NCBI GenBank assembly: GCA_977006965.1
Contig: OZ345360.1
Location: 806,001 to 870,000, forward strand
Direction of reading: 5' to 3'
Source of the DNA: Phymatolithon calcareum
Lineage: Eukaryota; Rhodophyta; Florideophyceae; Hapalidiales
Length of the DNA: 64,000 nt
The notes below the pieces were generated by a model. It did not search any database. It was not told where the DNA came from and saw only the letters and a list, made by a program, of their open reading frames with translations. Shown here piece after piece: positions 46,579 to 57,393 of this stretch. Position numbers and translations under genes: made by a program. Position 1 is the stretch's first letter. Each line of letters opens with the position of its first letter.

Positions 46579-47081
46579 ATGGTGTCCCTTCTGCCAGTCG
46601 CCGTACTTTTTCTAATTGCATGCGTCGCCTTTTACATCTTTATCCGGCGAGGAAGACACGGCGGATTGGCCGGGGGGTCCGGCTCTGCATTGCCTCCGTA
46701 CACACCTGACGCGGGCACCGATTTGGGCCTGCTGCTCACGGAAGACGAAATTTCTCAGCACAACAAACAGGATGACTTGTGGTTGATTATTAATGGGAAA
46801 GTCTACGACTTCACGGAATATATACCACTGCATCCAGGCGGTGAAGCCATTCTTCGAAACGCGGGAAAGGATTCAACGGCTGGCTTTTCCCGAAGTCACC
46901 ACCCTGCACGAGTCTGGGACATGGTACGTCGATTCCACCGCGCATGCAAACATATCGCCTAGCACTTCCATTTTCTAACTAATTTCGTTACTTGCACTAC
47001 TTGAAATTGCAGATCAATGACTTCTATATAGGGAAGGTGGACGACGGAACGGGTAACGTTGAATCAAAGAAAGACAATTAG
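46579..47081 (+). CDS. Cytochrome b5, N-terminally anchored
   Basis: Exons 46579-46923 and 47013-47081 join in phase 0 across an 89-nt intron (donor GTACGT, acceptor TTGCAG), giving 137 residues. An N-terminal membrane segment (LLPVAVLFLIACVAFYIFI) is followed by a basic stretch. Then comes the b5 fold at about residues 50-125: the heme His in PLHPGGEAIL and the second His in FSRSHHPARVW. The short second exon completes the fold with INDFYIGKV and a charged tail. It shuttles electrons to ER oxygenases such as sterol and fatty-acid enzymes. Its 3' end faces that of CYP51 with 32 bp between stops. N-terminal rather than C-terminal anchoring is unusual for a canonical cytochrome b5 but occurs in related b5-domain proteins. 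The GTG at 46573 is an unlikely start. Confidence 0.85.
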
Positions 47082-47113
47082 TCGCCCTAAATGCCACAAC
47101 CCCCTGTGATGGC

Positions 47114-48783
47114 CTAACCGGACAGAACCTTCCGTCGATAACGCATTTTGCATGTCCCCATGTAAGGTCCAACGACAAGAGCATCGAAATTCGCTTCAGG
47201 CATCGCTTCGCCCACAGCTTCCATTTCAAAGGTGCGCATCAGAATGCTCCATATTGTCTTGACTTGCACATATGCAAATCCTTCTCCCATGCACCCATGA
47301 CGTCCTGCTCCAAATCCTAGGAAAGAGTAAGGTGCCACCTTATCTTCTTCTCGTGGAGGCAAGAATCGAGCTGGGTCCCATTTGTTCGGCTGTGCATATA
47401 TCTCTGGCAGCATACCGGCAACGGAAGGAGAGGTGACAATGTAGTCATTCACAGGAATCTGGAACTTTCCGTTGAGTGCAATCCGTGGTTCCAGGACTTT
47501 GCGCATGAGGAATATGAGCGGAGGATGCATACGCAATGTTTCTTTCATGGCTGCATGTAACAAGTCCATTTTCACCAAAGCATCGTAACAAATGGCACCG
47601 TCAAACTCTTTCATGGCCTCGACTTGTTCGTCTTGAATGCGCTGGAACATCTCCTTGTCACGCAGCATGCGCATTCCAAGCCATGTTGATGTGGCGCTTG
47701 AAGTGTGTTGTGCTGCAAATAACTGTGATGCAAGAAAAGGTCAACCATTACGCGATTGAATGTAGCACACAGTTAGGGATGGTTAGTAAGTTCGATAGAA
47801 ACGAATAATAATAAATATTTTGAGGTTTTCCAAAAAGGTAAACGTACACCCGCGATGAGATTTCCGACAATCTCAGCCTCGGAAAACGGCGTCCCGTCAC
47901 GATGCTTGGCATCGACCAGCCACTGCAGCATATCGTCTTCTTTCCTCGCCCCTGATCGGCGAGACGCAATCACGGGCTCAAATAGTTCGGCCATGCGCTT
48001 TCGAGCTTTGTCACGCTTCCTATGCGCTGCGGTCGGAAGGTACGGAAAGAAAACAGAAATGGGCTGCATTCCTTGGTCCAGGTCATGAATAAGGGTGGAC
48101 ACTTCTCCAAACAGATTTTCCCGAACTTCTCTACCGAGAATACATCGCGACCCTGTTAGAATGATAAGGTCGCTCAACTCCTTGAAAAGATCAACTTCTC
48201 CTTCGTCACCCCACTTTGCGAAATATTCCTCAGCCTCCTTGATCATCATGGGCACGTACATCTCCAACATGTTTACCCGTAGCGTCATCGATAGGACTCG
48301 AAAGTGCTGCAGACGGTTCTCTAGCTTGGCATCGTAAACGACATCTTTGCCAAAGACAGGGGTGCTGAACTTGTACGGTTCGCTTTGGTTGAGCTCCGTA
48401 TCAGACGCTTTGAAGAAGGCCTCTGAGGCGGCAGGCCCAATGACGAAGGTTAATCGCTTCGGGCCGAAACGAATAGTGAACACCTCGCCCTTTTTCGCAT
48501 ACGCCTCCCACACGAGACCCAAGGGATTTCGGACGAACGCTATGACATTTCCAATAAGCGGCAGACCGACATTGTATGTGGGCGGCAGAATAGCTTTTCC
48601 TTTGCGCTTCGCCTTCGCCTGTTTGACATCTCCAAAGACTATTTGCGCAAACCCAACGATAGCTAAAGAGCATGCCAGAAGAACCACGATGACCCATCCA
48701 ATGGACTCAAGGTCACCTCCTCGAGCAGACAGAAGAGTGTTGAGGATAACGCCCCGCGCCCATGATATCATCTGGGGCGCCAT
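47114..48783 (-). CDS. CYP51: Sterol 14-alpha demethylase (CYP51)
   Basis: Exons 48783-47848 and 47722-47114 join in phase 0 across a 125-nt intron (donor GTACGT, acceptor TCACAG), giving 514 residues. The splice restores the I-helix NLIAG|LFAAQHTSS, close to the CYP51 signature AGQHTSS. The ExxR is in KETLRMHPPL and the heme loop reads FGAGRHGCMGEGFAYVQVKTIWS, the latter almost a CYP51 fingerprint. Residues about 30-50 form the membrane anchor (WVIVVLLACSLAIVGFAQIVF), then a Pro-rich hinge (PPTY) leads to PLIGN. The enzyme removes the 14-methyl group of obtusifoliol or cycloeucalenol-type sterols at the ER. The frame extends upstream only with a GTG start, so ATG 48783 is chosen. It is convergent with a cytochrome b5 gene and divergent from AlkB. 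Confidence 0.95.
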
Positions 48784-49195
48784 GAAGGCGCGAGTCTCTC
48801 TCACAAATGCAACAGTCAACGTTCTTGTCCTGTCAAACCCGAAGCAGAGCACAACCAGCAACCTGAAGACCACTTGTCATCATCCACAGCTACAAAAAAA
48901 TTCGGATCACAAATTATGATACCGGGCTGTATCACTTCCGCAAGTGGACCTGTTGAGGATTGATGATATCAATCCTTGTCGATGGAATCAATTTAGAGCA
49001 GTTAGATCAATTTTTGATCTAAATATCCTTCACGCATTTCCTCTGCTTCAATATTCCTCGTTTTAAGAATATTCAGTAGTGAGATGCCAAATTTGATTCT
49101 TGCTGCTTCGCGGGAATCGCCCCATTTCGTGCACTGTACATCGTCCCCCTTTCGACGGCAACGAACCTTGCAAAGAAGCTCTTCACTGAACATTA
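48784..49195. promoter_or_regulatory. Divergent promoter region of CYP51 and AlkB
   Basis: The 412 bp lie between two start codons pointing away from each other. A perfect palindrome with GGATTGAT and ATCAATCC around GAT stands at about 48956-48974, and a second, GATCAAT..TTGATC, follows near 49005. These are candidate operator sites for either gene; no factor can be named. Confidence 0.45.
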
Positions 49196-49888
49196 ATGCC
49201 AAAAGTCAATACGAAGCCGAGAAAATCGCCGCTCCCAATACGTGAGGGACCGGAGGGCACTCTGGTTTTACCCAAGGCCAGTGGTGTTATCTCCTTCACG
49301 AAAGATTTCTTAAGCTGTGAACAGGCTCATCAAATTTTCGCCAAGCTCGTGGACGCGAAATCATGGCAAAGAACTGCAATCGATTTTTTTGGAAAATCTG
49401 TTCTTCAGCCACGCGATACCGCCTTTTTTGGAACCAAGTTGTACTCCTATAGCAATGAACGACGAAAGCCAACAGGTTGGAATGAAGAGCCTGCAGCACA
49501 GGAAATCCATAGGCTTGGTCAACAGATCGCTGTGTATTTGAGTCTTGCCCCAGACTACTTTAATGTAGTTCTGGCCAACAAGTACTATACCGGCCAGGAC
49601 TACATGGGTTGGCATGCCGATGATGAGAAAAGCCTAGGCGACCAACCGATAATCGCAAGCGTTTCTTTAGGGGCTACTCGACGGTTTCTTGTCCGTCCTA
49701 AACCGACAACCGACCTCGACGAAGAACATTACAAAATCGAATATAACCTGACGCCCGGATCTCTGCTAGTAATGTCTGGAAGAATGCAAAAGTTTTATCA
49801 GCACTCTCTCCCCAAAATCGCAATATCGAAATGTAACGACATTCGCATAAATCTCACATATCGTCGAGTGATTGAAGAGGGCGACTGA
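49196..49888 (+). CDS. AlkB-family Fe(II)/2-oxoglutarate dioxygenase (ALKBH2/3-like)
   Basis: The 230-residue protein is a single-exon AlkB homologue that reverses N-alkyl damage in DNA, and perhaps RNA, by oxidative dealkylation. The iron-binding triad is visible as H140-A-D142 (GWHADDE) and H203 (QHSLPK). The 2-oxoglutarate-binding Arg is in IRINLTYRRV near residue 220. The nucleotide-lid region FNVVLANKYYTGQDYMGWHADDE and the RRFLVRPK strand are typical of the ALKBH2/ALKBH3 branch. The N-terminal 25 residues are basic and could act as a nuclear signal. It is divergent from CYP51 over 412 bp, and its 3' end is 133 bp from the end of the helical-repeat gene. Confidence 0.92.
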   Translation: MPKVNTKPRKSPLPIREGPEGTLVLPKASGVISFTKDFLSCEQAHQIFAKLVDAKSWQRTAIDFFGKSVLQPRDTAFFGTKLYSYSNERRKPTGWNEEPAAQEIHRLGQQIAVYLSLAPDYFNVVLANKYYTGQDYMGWHADDEKSLGDQPIIASVSLGATRRFLVRPKPTTDLDEEHYKIEYNLTPGSLLVMSGRMQKFYQHSLPKIAISKCNDIRINLTYRRVIEEGD

Positions 49889-50021
49889 AACATCCCTGGA
49901 TACTGCTCCTCGATTTTTGTCTACTTGTGGAGACGATGGATGGCAATCAGAGACTGCATCGTTTTAAACAGCTAGCTGACTATGTCCGAAATCAAGCCTA
50001 GGTCAGAATACAGGCCGGGGT

Positions 50022-52610
50022 TTATTTGTTGTCAGTAGTTTCACCTTGGTGCGAAAGCTGTTCTTTCGACCCCATGGCACTTGTTCCGACGCTATGTGCG
50101 TCAATCTGCGACTGCATCTCCTTCAAAATATCCAATGCTGCGGTCAATGTAGAGACCGCGCTTACGCTGTGATTTAGAGACACTTTGGCGGCCTCGAATA
50201 TGGCTTTCACTTTCGAATATTCTTTCTTCGTTGTTTTTGAGGCCGGAATTGACTTAATGTCATGTTCAGAAGCCGCGGCAAGTGCCCGGACACATTCTCG
50301 CCCGACTTCAATGTATTGCTTAGAGAACTTTAGACGCTGAGTAACACCGGCCCTCACTAACTCCTGCTCCTTCTCACTATTTTCCAACCAGTTTTTGTCA
50401 CAAAGCGTAACAAAATACACTGACGCGCTGGTCGCGACGATGGGGTCAATCAGGGACAGGTAGTCTTTCCGCGGGGACAAATACTTCGGATACACCGTCT
50501 CCACAAATCGAGTTCTCAGATTGTCTGATACAATCAACGACGCCCCCTTATCTTCCGCCTTGTCCAGATGCTTGTTGGCAAAATCAAGCACATCTTTCAG
50601 GCAAGTCACATACTGCGCTGCAATTGCTGTCCGGCCCGCTGCCACCAAGAGCATATTCATAATGCTGTAGCGCATGACCGCACATTCGATTTTTGCGATA
50701 CAATTCTTCAACGTTCGATAAACAAACATGATGTGACCAGGATCTCCAAGACCTTCCAATATCTTCCCAAGGACGCCAATGAATCCATACACGGACACGT
50801 CAATCGGCATCGCTGGTGCCCCAGATCTTAGACGGAGAACATCGCAAGATTTCCAGTTGCGATTAACACGCTCGAGAAACAGGTCGGCTATTCGCACACC
50901 GATAAGGGAAACGGCCGGAAAACTGTTGTCGACAAGGTTCATGATATACGGCAGTGCAATTTCAAACGCGTAAGTCGGCTCGAGAAAATCGAACCCAGAT
51001 CCCTCCAATGACATATCGAAAAGACCAGTAGTCCCACCGCCTCCCTTCACGCGCAATGCCAGGAAGAGATAAGCCGCGAACGACGCCAGGCTGTATTTTG
51101 TTGTTTTCGTGTTTTTGCAGAATTGAATAATCGGACCAAGACCCTCGCCAATGAGAACGTCGGCACATCTGCGAACGCTGTCGCGTTGTACGCATACTTC
51201 CACTAGCTGCGCTGCTCGCACCGGATTTGTCCACCCCAAGCGCACGAAAATGTTCAAAAGGGCATCAAGGCGCTCGGTCATTCCGTCCAAAGAATCGTCG
51301 CCTGCTTTTTGCGTCGCGCTCAGAACCAGTACTTCCTTGTCTATGACTGGACAGGGAAGATATTCGAGCAGGTGTCTTGTCAAAGTGAGAGCCCACAAAA
51401 GGATATAACGCCTTTCCAAGACCCAGTCATCAATGACAGCATCTTCCGAGGACCGCATGGGTGTGGATTCGGCAACTTGGAGAGTGTCCTTCGTCAATAT
51501 CTCGTTCTCAGTAACCTCCAGATATTTCACAACACCGTTCACGCGCCGAACTGAGACGCATCTTGATTTCACCGGCTCTCCGTCCTTGTACACCGCATCC
51601 TGCAGATGAATATTCTGACTCCAAAGCTCTTCCTGAGTGTCCAGCAAATCATTTAGAATTCCTAGAATTATGTCCGCGTACCGAGTTTTCAATCCACCCG
51701 GATCATCCGACTCCTCTTGAAGTCCAAAAGAGCTGACGAAGCCTTCAACGCACGGTAACATTCTCTCCTGCAAACTGAAAACGTCATACATGCACATGGA
51801 ACGAGACTTCTTCATGCGGTTCACAACCCGGCCCCACAATTCCAGTAAATCGCACATGGTGTAGAAGGCCATTCCTTCAAAACTGTCCGTATTGATCTTG
51901 GCAATAGTAGTTTTCATAACCATATGCATTTCTTTCGCATTTGCATAGTCTGCAAAAAGCCTTAGTATGGACCGAGTAGCGTCAATGTTGGGCTCGTTAT
52001 TCAGTTCAAGCGCTTCCACCAATCTGGCATAAAAGAAAGGAGTCATTTCAAAGCCAAAAGTACTGATGACCACAGGGAACAAATGGGCCTTATTCTCCTT
52101 GATATCAGAGAGATGAGCCAAAATGTCGATGAGAAACTGAGTTTGCTCAGCAGGACTTTGGTTCGGAACGTTCTTCTTCGGCTTCTTGTTTTCGCAACGA
52201 AGCTTGAACAAGAGTGGTTCTCCTAAGGTACTTGCGGTCTTCCTTTCCTCCTCATTCTCGCCAATTTTCTTTTCGTGGAATTTCTCAGCTGCAGCAATTC
52301 GTTCGTCTGGAGATGCAGCGAAATGTATTTTTTCAGGACCAGTGTTACCACGAAGCGAGTCCGGGATCGTCTGCGACCATAAGTATTGCTTCAATTCTTC
52401 ACAGAGAGCAGATGCAAATTTTTCGGCGCTAGTTGTATCAGGCGCTCCGCTGACGCTTCCCCATAACTCGTTCAAGTCTAGCAACGGGAGGGAATCGTCA
52501 ATTTTTTGCTGCTTCCAATGCGTGGTCGCATATTGATCTTCGTTCACAAACCACATTCGACTCTCATTGTCGTCTGCTTCAACCTCAAAAACTTTAGAGT
52601 TTTTGGCCAT
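50022..52610 (-). CDS. Large helical-repeat protein, unrecognised
   Basis: The 862-residue frame has no intron. The start at ATG 52610 (MAKNSKVF) is chosen because the open frame upstream begins only with TTG and looks non-coding. The sequence is almost wholly alpha-helical, with leucine spacing suggestive of HEAT/ARM-like or TPR-like repeats (for example ARLVEALELNNEPNIDATRSILRLFADYA, and the stretch around residues 400-560). An acidic, charged segment covers about residues 100-150 (KKIGENEEERKTAST). There is no signal peptide. Candidates include a scaffold of a nuclear or transport complex, but I cannot name one. It shares a 495-bp divergent region with the meiotic gene MND1. Confidence 0.75.
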   Translation of the reverse strand: MAKNSKVFEVEADDNESRMWFVNEDQYATTHWKQQKIDDSLPLLDLNELWGSVSGAPDTTSAEKFASALCEELKQYLWSQTIPDSLRGNTGPEKIHFAASPDERIAAAEKFHEKKIGENEEERKTASTLGEPLLFKLRCENKKPKKNVPNQSPAEQTQFLIDILAHLSDIKENKAHLFPVVISTFGFEMTPFFYARLVEALELNNEPNIDATRSILRLFADYANAKEMHMVMKTTIAKINTDSFEGMAFYTMCDLLELWGRVVNRMKKSRSMCMYDVFSLQERMLPCVEGFVSSFGLQEESDDPGGLKTRYADIILGILNDLLDTQEELWSQNIHLQDAVYKDGEPVKSRCVSVRRVNGVVKYLEVTENEILTKDTLQVAESTPMRSSEDAVIDDWVLERRYILLWALTLTRHLLEYLPCPVIDKEVLVLSATQKAGDDSLDGMTERLDALLNIFVRLGWTNPVRAAQLVEVCVQRDSVRRCADVLIGEGLGPIIQFCKNTKTTKYSLASFAAYLFLALRVKGGGGTTGLFDMSLEGSGFDFLEPTYAFEIALPYIMNLVDNSFPAVSLIGVRIADLFLERVNRNWKSCDVLRLRSGAPAMPIDVSVYGFIGVLGKILEGLGDPGHIMFVYRTLKNCIAKIECAVMRYSIMNMLLVAAGRTAIAAQYVTCLKDVLDFANKHLDKAEDKGASLIVSDNLRTRFVETVYPKYLSPRKDYLSLIDPIVATSASVYFVTLCDKNWLENSEKEQELVRAGVTQRLKFSKQYIEVGRECVRALAAASEHDIKSIPASKTTKKEYSKVKAIFEAAKVSLNHSVSAVSTLTAALDILKEMQSQIDAHSVGTSAMGSKEQLSHQGETTDNK

Positions 52611-53105
52611 GACGAAGAGGCCGTAGCTGTTCAAGCTTGCAAGGATCCAACACAGCCACAGTGCTTCCGGTGGTCGCGGGCCGGTCTTGAAGAGGATCAA
52701 CTCAACTGCCCAGAATCGGACTCATTACAGTTAATGTAGTATCATAGTGGCTTGGTCGTTCCACTGCAATGGTGGGTCTGGCCAAAAAGTAGAGAAAATT
52801 AGACCGCACAATGCGCAGAATAATTTCCATAAAATATGACATGTGATCTAAAGAAGTGCCATTCACAGCACCCCTATTGGGTGTCAGATTTACACAGTCA
52901 GCCGTTGATTGGCTGGAACCTCCTGCCCCGCCTGTGCACACCAGCGCGTCCTGCAGAGCCCATGAGCATCCTTCGATGTTTCTGCATAGGATAATCCTGT
53001 GTCTTCGTTTCGGAGTCGCGTCAGCATCTGTACCGTAATCAGCTTCGACGAATATCCACAGACGTGTGGAAACCTGTCACCGAACGGCGAACGTGTTTGT
53101 GCAGT
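52611..53105. promoter_or_regulatory. Divergent promoter region, helical-repeat gene and MND1
   Basis: The 495 bp separate two start codons facing away from each other. No coding sequence and no strong palindrome were seen. Confidence 0.4.
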
Positions 53106-54007
53106 ATGGCACCGCGGAAGGGTCTTTCATTCGAGGAAAAGCGTGAACGGCTTCTCGCAATTTTTACCGAGTCTGTACGAATCTGATTTCATGCGCTCAA
53201 AGAGGTCTTTCACGTCGTCTCCAATGCGCGCACTAATCCAGCATCGAATTGTTCCTTTTTTCCTACTCCACAGGCTGACTTTTTTACATTGAAGGAGCTC
53301 GAAAAAATCGCTCCGAAGAGGAAGGGCATTGGTACGTTCAGCCCTGTTGTTCGGTCGTTGTCCATATCCCAGATCATTTGCTTACTTTCTTATCTCGCAA
53401 CGCCTTTCGTTTTGATGCGCAGTTTCCCAATCGGTGAAAGAAGTTTTGCAAAGCCTGTACGATGATGACCTTGTGAACAGTGACAAATGTGGCAACCAAA
53501 CAGTTTACTGGTGTCTTCCCAGCGAAGCCTCACAAAAAGTGAGTTTCCTTTCATCATGCGCGGGGTAGGTGCACCCAAAATTCCTCTAACTGACTGTATG
53601 AAACCATTTGTTCTTGTCCATAGAGGAAAGCAAAATTGGAGCGCTTAAGATCGGACCTTGCATCACAAAAGGAGGAGCTGACGCGTTTGAAGCAAGTTAT
53701 TGTGGAGCTTGAGGTTGGACGTGAGGATACAGATGAGCGAAAACTTTACCTAGAAAAGCTGGTTGAGTTCCAAGCCAAGGCCGCTTCCTTGGACAAAGAT
53801 TTAGCCCGATTTTCTGATTTTGACCCGGAGTCTATCACGAAGATGAAGGAAGACACCACTACTGCCAGAGAAAGTGCAAATCGATGGACAGACAACATTT
53901 TCAACTGCCAATCATGGGCAGTTTCGAAATTTGGCATGGACCGGAAAGACTTTGGCAAACAATTTGAAATTCCTGAAGACCTGGACTATTTGGAAGCAGA
54001 GCAATAG
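53106..54007 (+). CDS. MND1: Meiotic recombination protein MND1
   Basis: Four exons are needed: 53106-53174, 53274-53331, 53423-53538 and 53624-54007, with introns of 99, 91 and 85 nt, giving 208 residues, the usual MND1 length. The N-terminal winged helix reads KGLSFEEKRERLLAIFTES|ADFFTLKELEKIAPKRKGI|VSQSVKEVLQSL, crossing both splice sites, with the VSQSVKEVLQSL.DD.LV block being the family fingerprint. A coiled coil covers residues about 85-165, and the C-terminal NRWTDNIF..QSWAVSKFG block is intact. MND1 pairs with HOP2 to stimulate DMC1/RAD51 strand invasion in meiosis. The last exon alone (127 residues) would look like an anonymous coiled-coil protein. The conserved frame supports a functional meiotic pathway in this organism. 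Confidence 0.94.
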
Positions 54008-54983
54008 ATTGCAGCAATATCTTGTGCGTTAAAACTCAAGCGTTGATACGCCAACGCGTGTGCTCTCTACTCTCCTATTTTATGTGTCGCGCTGATTAGA
54101 TGCGGTCTTAGTTCCATTGCCGTTCATTTTTATTGTCGTCTGGAGAGTCCGCTTTTGAGCGCCACGTACAGTACGTGTGATCGACAAAACTGCCACGGAA
54201 TTCAGTGGTTTGCCTGTACTGTACGGCATCAGATGATTCGTTGGCCTGCAAGTATCAAGCACAGCGCGGAAAGCGATAGTTCCCCTTCCAACGCAAACCA
54301 AGTTCATTTGGTCATTTTTAATAACTGCAGTTGTGCGGAGTGCAAAATCTACGAAAACGACAATGAGAGCTTTCCATGGAAAGCTCTCAATGACTCCTCT
54401 CCTCGTTAGGCGTAGCCAAGGACTGTTCTCGTTTTCTCCCTCGATCGTCAAGATGATATTGAGGCTGGAGATACAGTAGTGTTTGTGATCACACTGCTTT
54501 TCCGTGAAACTGGTTCCTGTTCGTCTGTTCTTTTAGTTGTGGTCATACAGACGACCATCGGTGATCGCACCTTAAACTGATTATTTTTAATTTTGAGATG
54601 AGCAATTTTACGGTGAGATCGGTGCTAATTGACTGGAAATTAGGCTCAGAAAATGTAAGAACCTTGCACTTGGGTCAAATGCAGGGCGAAAATGTACTGA
54701 TATTCAAGTTTCGCTCAATTGAAAATCTGTCCTATGCGTAACAGTGAGTCCGGACTCACAGCAACGCATCATCACATCCCCGGCCAGCGACGTGTGCGAT
54801 GAGGTCATCACCCACGGCAATCAAAAACCGGGGCCCCATAATAATGTATGGGGGAGCGCAAACAATACAAGATTCGTATCCGCCTCTGGACATTTTGGGA
54901 AGATCTTCACCTCGTGGGAGGATAAGAACCAACTGTCAGAATTCACCGACATCAGGGCGGAGCAATTAACGGCCTAACCGAAG
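54008..54983. other. Intergenic region with palindromes
   Basis: No gene is recognised. Perfect palindromes occur at 54364-54389 (26 bp, centred on CCATGG) and 54744-54759 (GTGAGTCCGGACTCAC). One copy of the GAGTCCGCTT word is at 54145. Confidence 0.5.
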
Positions 54984-56208
54984 ATGAGCACATGCTTACC
55001 TGTATCGAAGGCTGGGAATGTCGGCCTGGCGTTCGGTATCGTCACCGCGGCTGGGCTGAGCACAGCTGTCGGTGCGGCGCTTGCTTTTGTAATGCCGAAA
55101 AGCAAGGGCGGTGAAAACTTGTTTCTGGCTGGATGTCTGGGCATTGCAGCTGGTGTCATGTTGTTCGTTTCCTTCGTTGAAATTTATGCACAAAAAGCCG
55201 TGGAATCCTTCGCAGATTGTCTTCCTGTCGAGAAGCAGAAAAGGTAAGAGCTTCTTCTCGCGTTTTGTACATGATTTTCTGGAAGATTAGATTCTAACCC
55301 GCCCTACGCATTTCTGTTTCCCCCGGTCTTAGTTTTGGATATTTGTACGCATCGGTCTGTTTCTTTGCTGGAATTTTGCTGACGTACATTTTTGAACTTT
55401 TGCTGCACGCCTTTGAGCATTGGCTTTTGAGAAAGAGTGGAAAAACTGATGAAGAATCGATCGACGACCCGGAACAGGGAGACTTGGAGTACACCAAAGA
55501 AACTAGTCGATCTTCATCGGGTAGTAACTCAGGGAAAAGCGGGAACCTAGAGACCGAAGTTGTGCCAAATGCAGCCGTTGATGAGGGGGAGATTGTTGAA
55601 CTTGGCCATGAAGGTAATATGGTTGCCCAAGTATATAAAATGACAGAGGACGATGCGCGCGCGTTAACAAGAATGGGCGTGTTTGCCGGCTTGGCTCTTG
55701 CTTTTCATGTGCGTTATACTCTTGCGCACGCAAAGCTTCTTCCTCCCTGTGATTTACATTGTTCTAATTGTCGACATTGCTTGCTTGTTTATTCTGACAG
55801 AACTTTCCTGAAGGCCTGGCTACATTCGTGGCGGTCATGGATGACCCGAAAGTGGGCGCGAGTGTGGCGGTTGCGATCGCGATTCACAACATTCCTGAAG
55901 GTATCTGTGTGGCAATTCCGATTTATTATGCTACCGGATCTCGCTTGAAGGGGTTTCTATGGGCCACGCTGTCTGGAGTGACGGAACTTATTGGGGCCAT
56001 TCTGGGGTACGTGGTGCTGCGAAAATTCATGTCGCAGACTGTGTACGGTGTTCTATTCGGCATTGTTGCCGGTATGATGGTGTACATCTCGCTGAAGCAG
56101 TTGCTGCCCACTGCGCATAAGTACGATCCGCGGGACAGGATTACCAGCACGTCCGTTGTTGTGGGGATGGTGGTCATGGCAATATCGCTTATCCTCTTTA
56201 AGTTTTAA
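54984..56208 (+). CDS. ZIP-family metal transporter (ZupT/SLC39A11-like)
   Basis: Three exons, 54984-55243, 55333-55708 and 55801-56208, join across introns of 89 and 92 nt (phases 2 and 0), giving 347 residues. The family's metal-site signatures are rebuilt by splicing: H|NFPEGLATFVAV on one helix and AIHNIPEGICVAIPI on the next. Eight membrane helices can be placed, three before and five after a long acidic, Ser-rich loop (about residues 130-200: GDLEYTKE..SSSGS..). The protein moves Zn2+, Fe2+ or related ions into the cytosol, at the plasma membrane or an internal membrane. The loop lacks the His-rich motif common in plant ZIPs. The first splice site falls in SFGYLYA, the second directly before the HNxPEG motif. 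Confidence 0.92.
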
Positions 56209-56584
56209 AGATCTGCGAAATAACATTGAGTGTGTCTTTCTTCACAGTTTGTCAGGTGAGCCTGGAGTACAGGTCGGCCGCAGGAATTCGACGGGTTGTA
56301 CCGAAGATACTGACGCCATTGTACCCATATCATTTGAGGCTGTCAGTCGTTGACTTAAAGTGCTGTACAGCGGCAATGAATGTCGTGCAGTCCTGTACAG
56401 TACTGTACTTGAAAAATTATTGTTGGTGCATCCGATGTACTGTAGTAACGTACGAGTCTCCCAGGGAATCAGGAGAATAGATGAAGAGAGCTCATGTGCA
56501 GATCGGAGAGCGACATGCGCATGCGCTGACCAATCCCAAAAATCGCCAATTGGTGTGGTCTGGTTGGCAGTTTCGCATGTTGAT

Positions 56585-56947
56585 CTCGGGGGAGGACGAC
56601 TGTAAGAGATCCACCAACGGTGCATCACCGAGAATTTCTCTGCAGCAAAAACCTGAAAGTGACTTGAGGCACATTACGTATCTAGATTCCGTGGTTTCAC
56701 CTGTGAATGAGGCAAGCTAAAGCTATGGAAATTTGATTCCCGTTGAGGTAAACGCATCAGCGGGGGAACGAGACACGACTGTAAGAGATCCACCAACGGT
56801 GCATCACCGAGATTTTCTCTTGAGCAAAAACCTGAAAGTGACTTGAGGCACGCTATCTATACTCCGTGTTTCACAAGTAAATGAGGGACCCTACGGAAAA
56901 TTGATTCCCGTTGAGGTACACGCATCAGCGAGAGAATAAGACACGCA
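56585..56947. repeat. 179-bp tandem duplication, two copies
   Basis: Copies start at the repeated word ACGACTGTAAGAGATCCACC (56596 and 56775) and share ACCTGAAAGTGACTTGAGGCA and ATTGATTCCCGTTGAGGTA in the same order and spacing, with about 85-90 percent identity and small indels in the middle. It is not coding. Confidence 0.85.
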
Positions 56948-57353
56948 ACATCATGTTGAGAGCTTGAACACAGTTACTGCATACGTTAAGGCAGGATGAA
57001 CATTCCCAGTGCTGATAACGTATGCGCTGGTAAACCGTCACACAGATCGCCGTTGCGATTATGCTGGCAACGTCTGAGTCAGCAGCTTACGCCGGAAATC
57101 GTTGCCAAGGTGACGTAGAAACACGATGTCTTTGAAATATGAGGTACGGACGCGCTTGTCGCTTGGTGCAGTCAAAATTCTTATCTTGTGCTTTTGCTAC
57201 AGTGGGCAAGTCTGCCACTAATAGGCGCGAACTCATTTTTCCGTCCTTCTTTCCGTTATCTTCTATGACGCTCAAACGGCAAGAGCATGATGATCATCAA
57301 ATTTATTTCTTTCGGTAGAAATTGTGTACTCCCAGATCTCCTTTTTACGGAAA

Positions 57354-57393
57354 CTCGGCGTGATATTGATCATCAAATCAATATCGTGCCGAG
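57354..57393. repeat. Hairpin with 17-bp arms
   Basis: 57354-57370 (CTCGGCGTGATATTGAT) pairs with 57377-57393 with two mismatches around a six-base loop. Confidence 0.75.

Noticed and set aside
48784-48873. N-terminal extension of the CYP51 frame
   Set aside because: It starts at GTG, not ATG; the Met at 48783 leads directly into the membrane-anchor region and gives a normal CYP51 length.
54744-54977. 77-codon frame before the ZIP transporter as an extra exon
   Set aside because: It starts with GTG, ends in its own stop at 54977 before the transporter ATG, and does not resemble a ZIP N-terminus.
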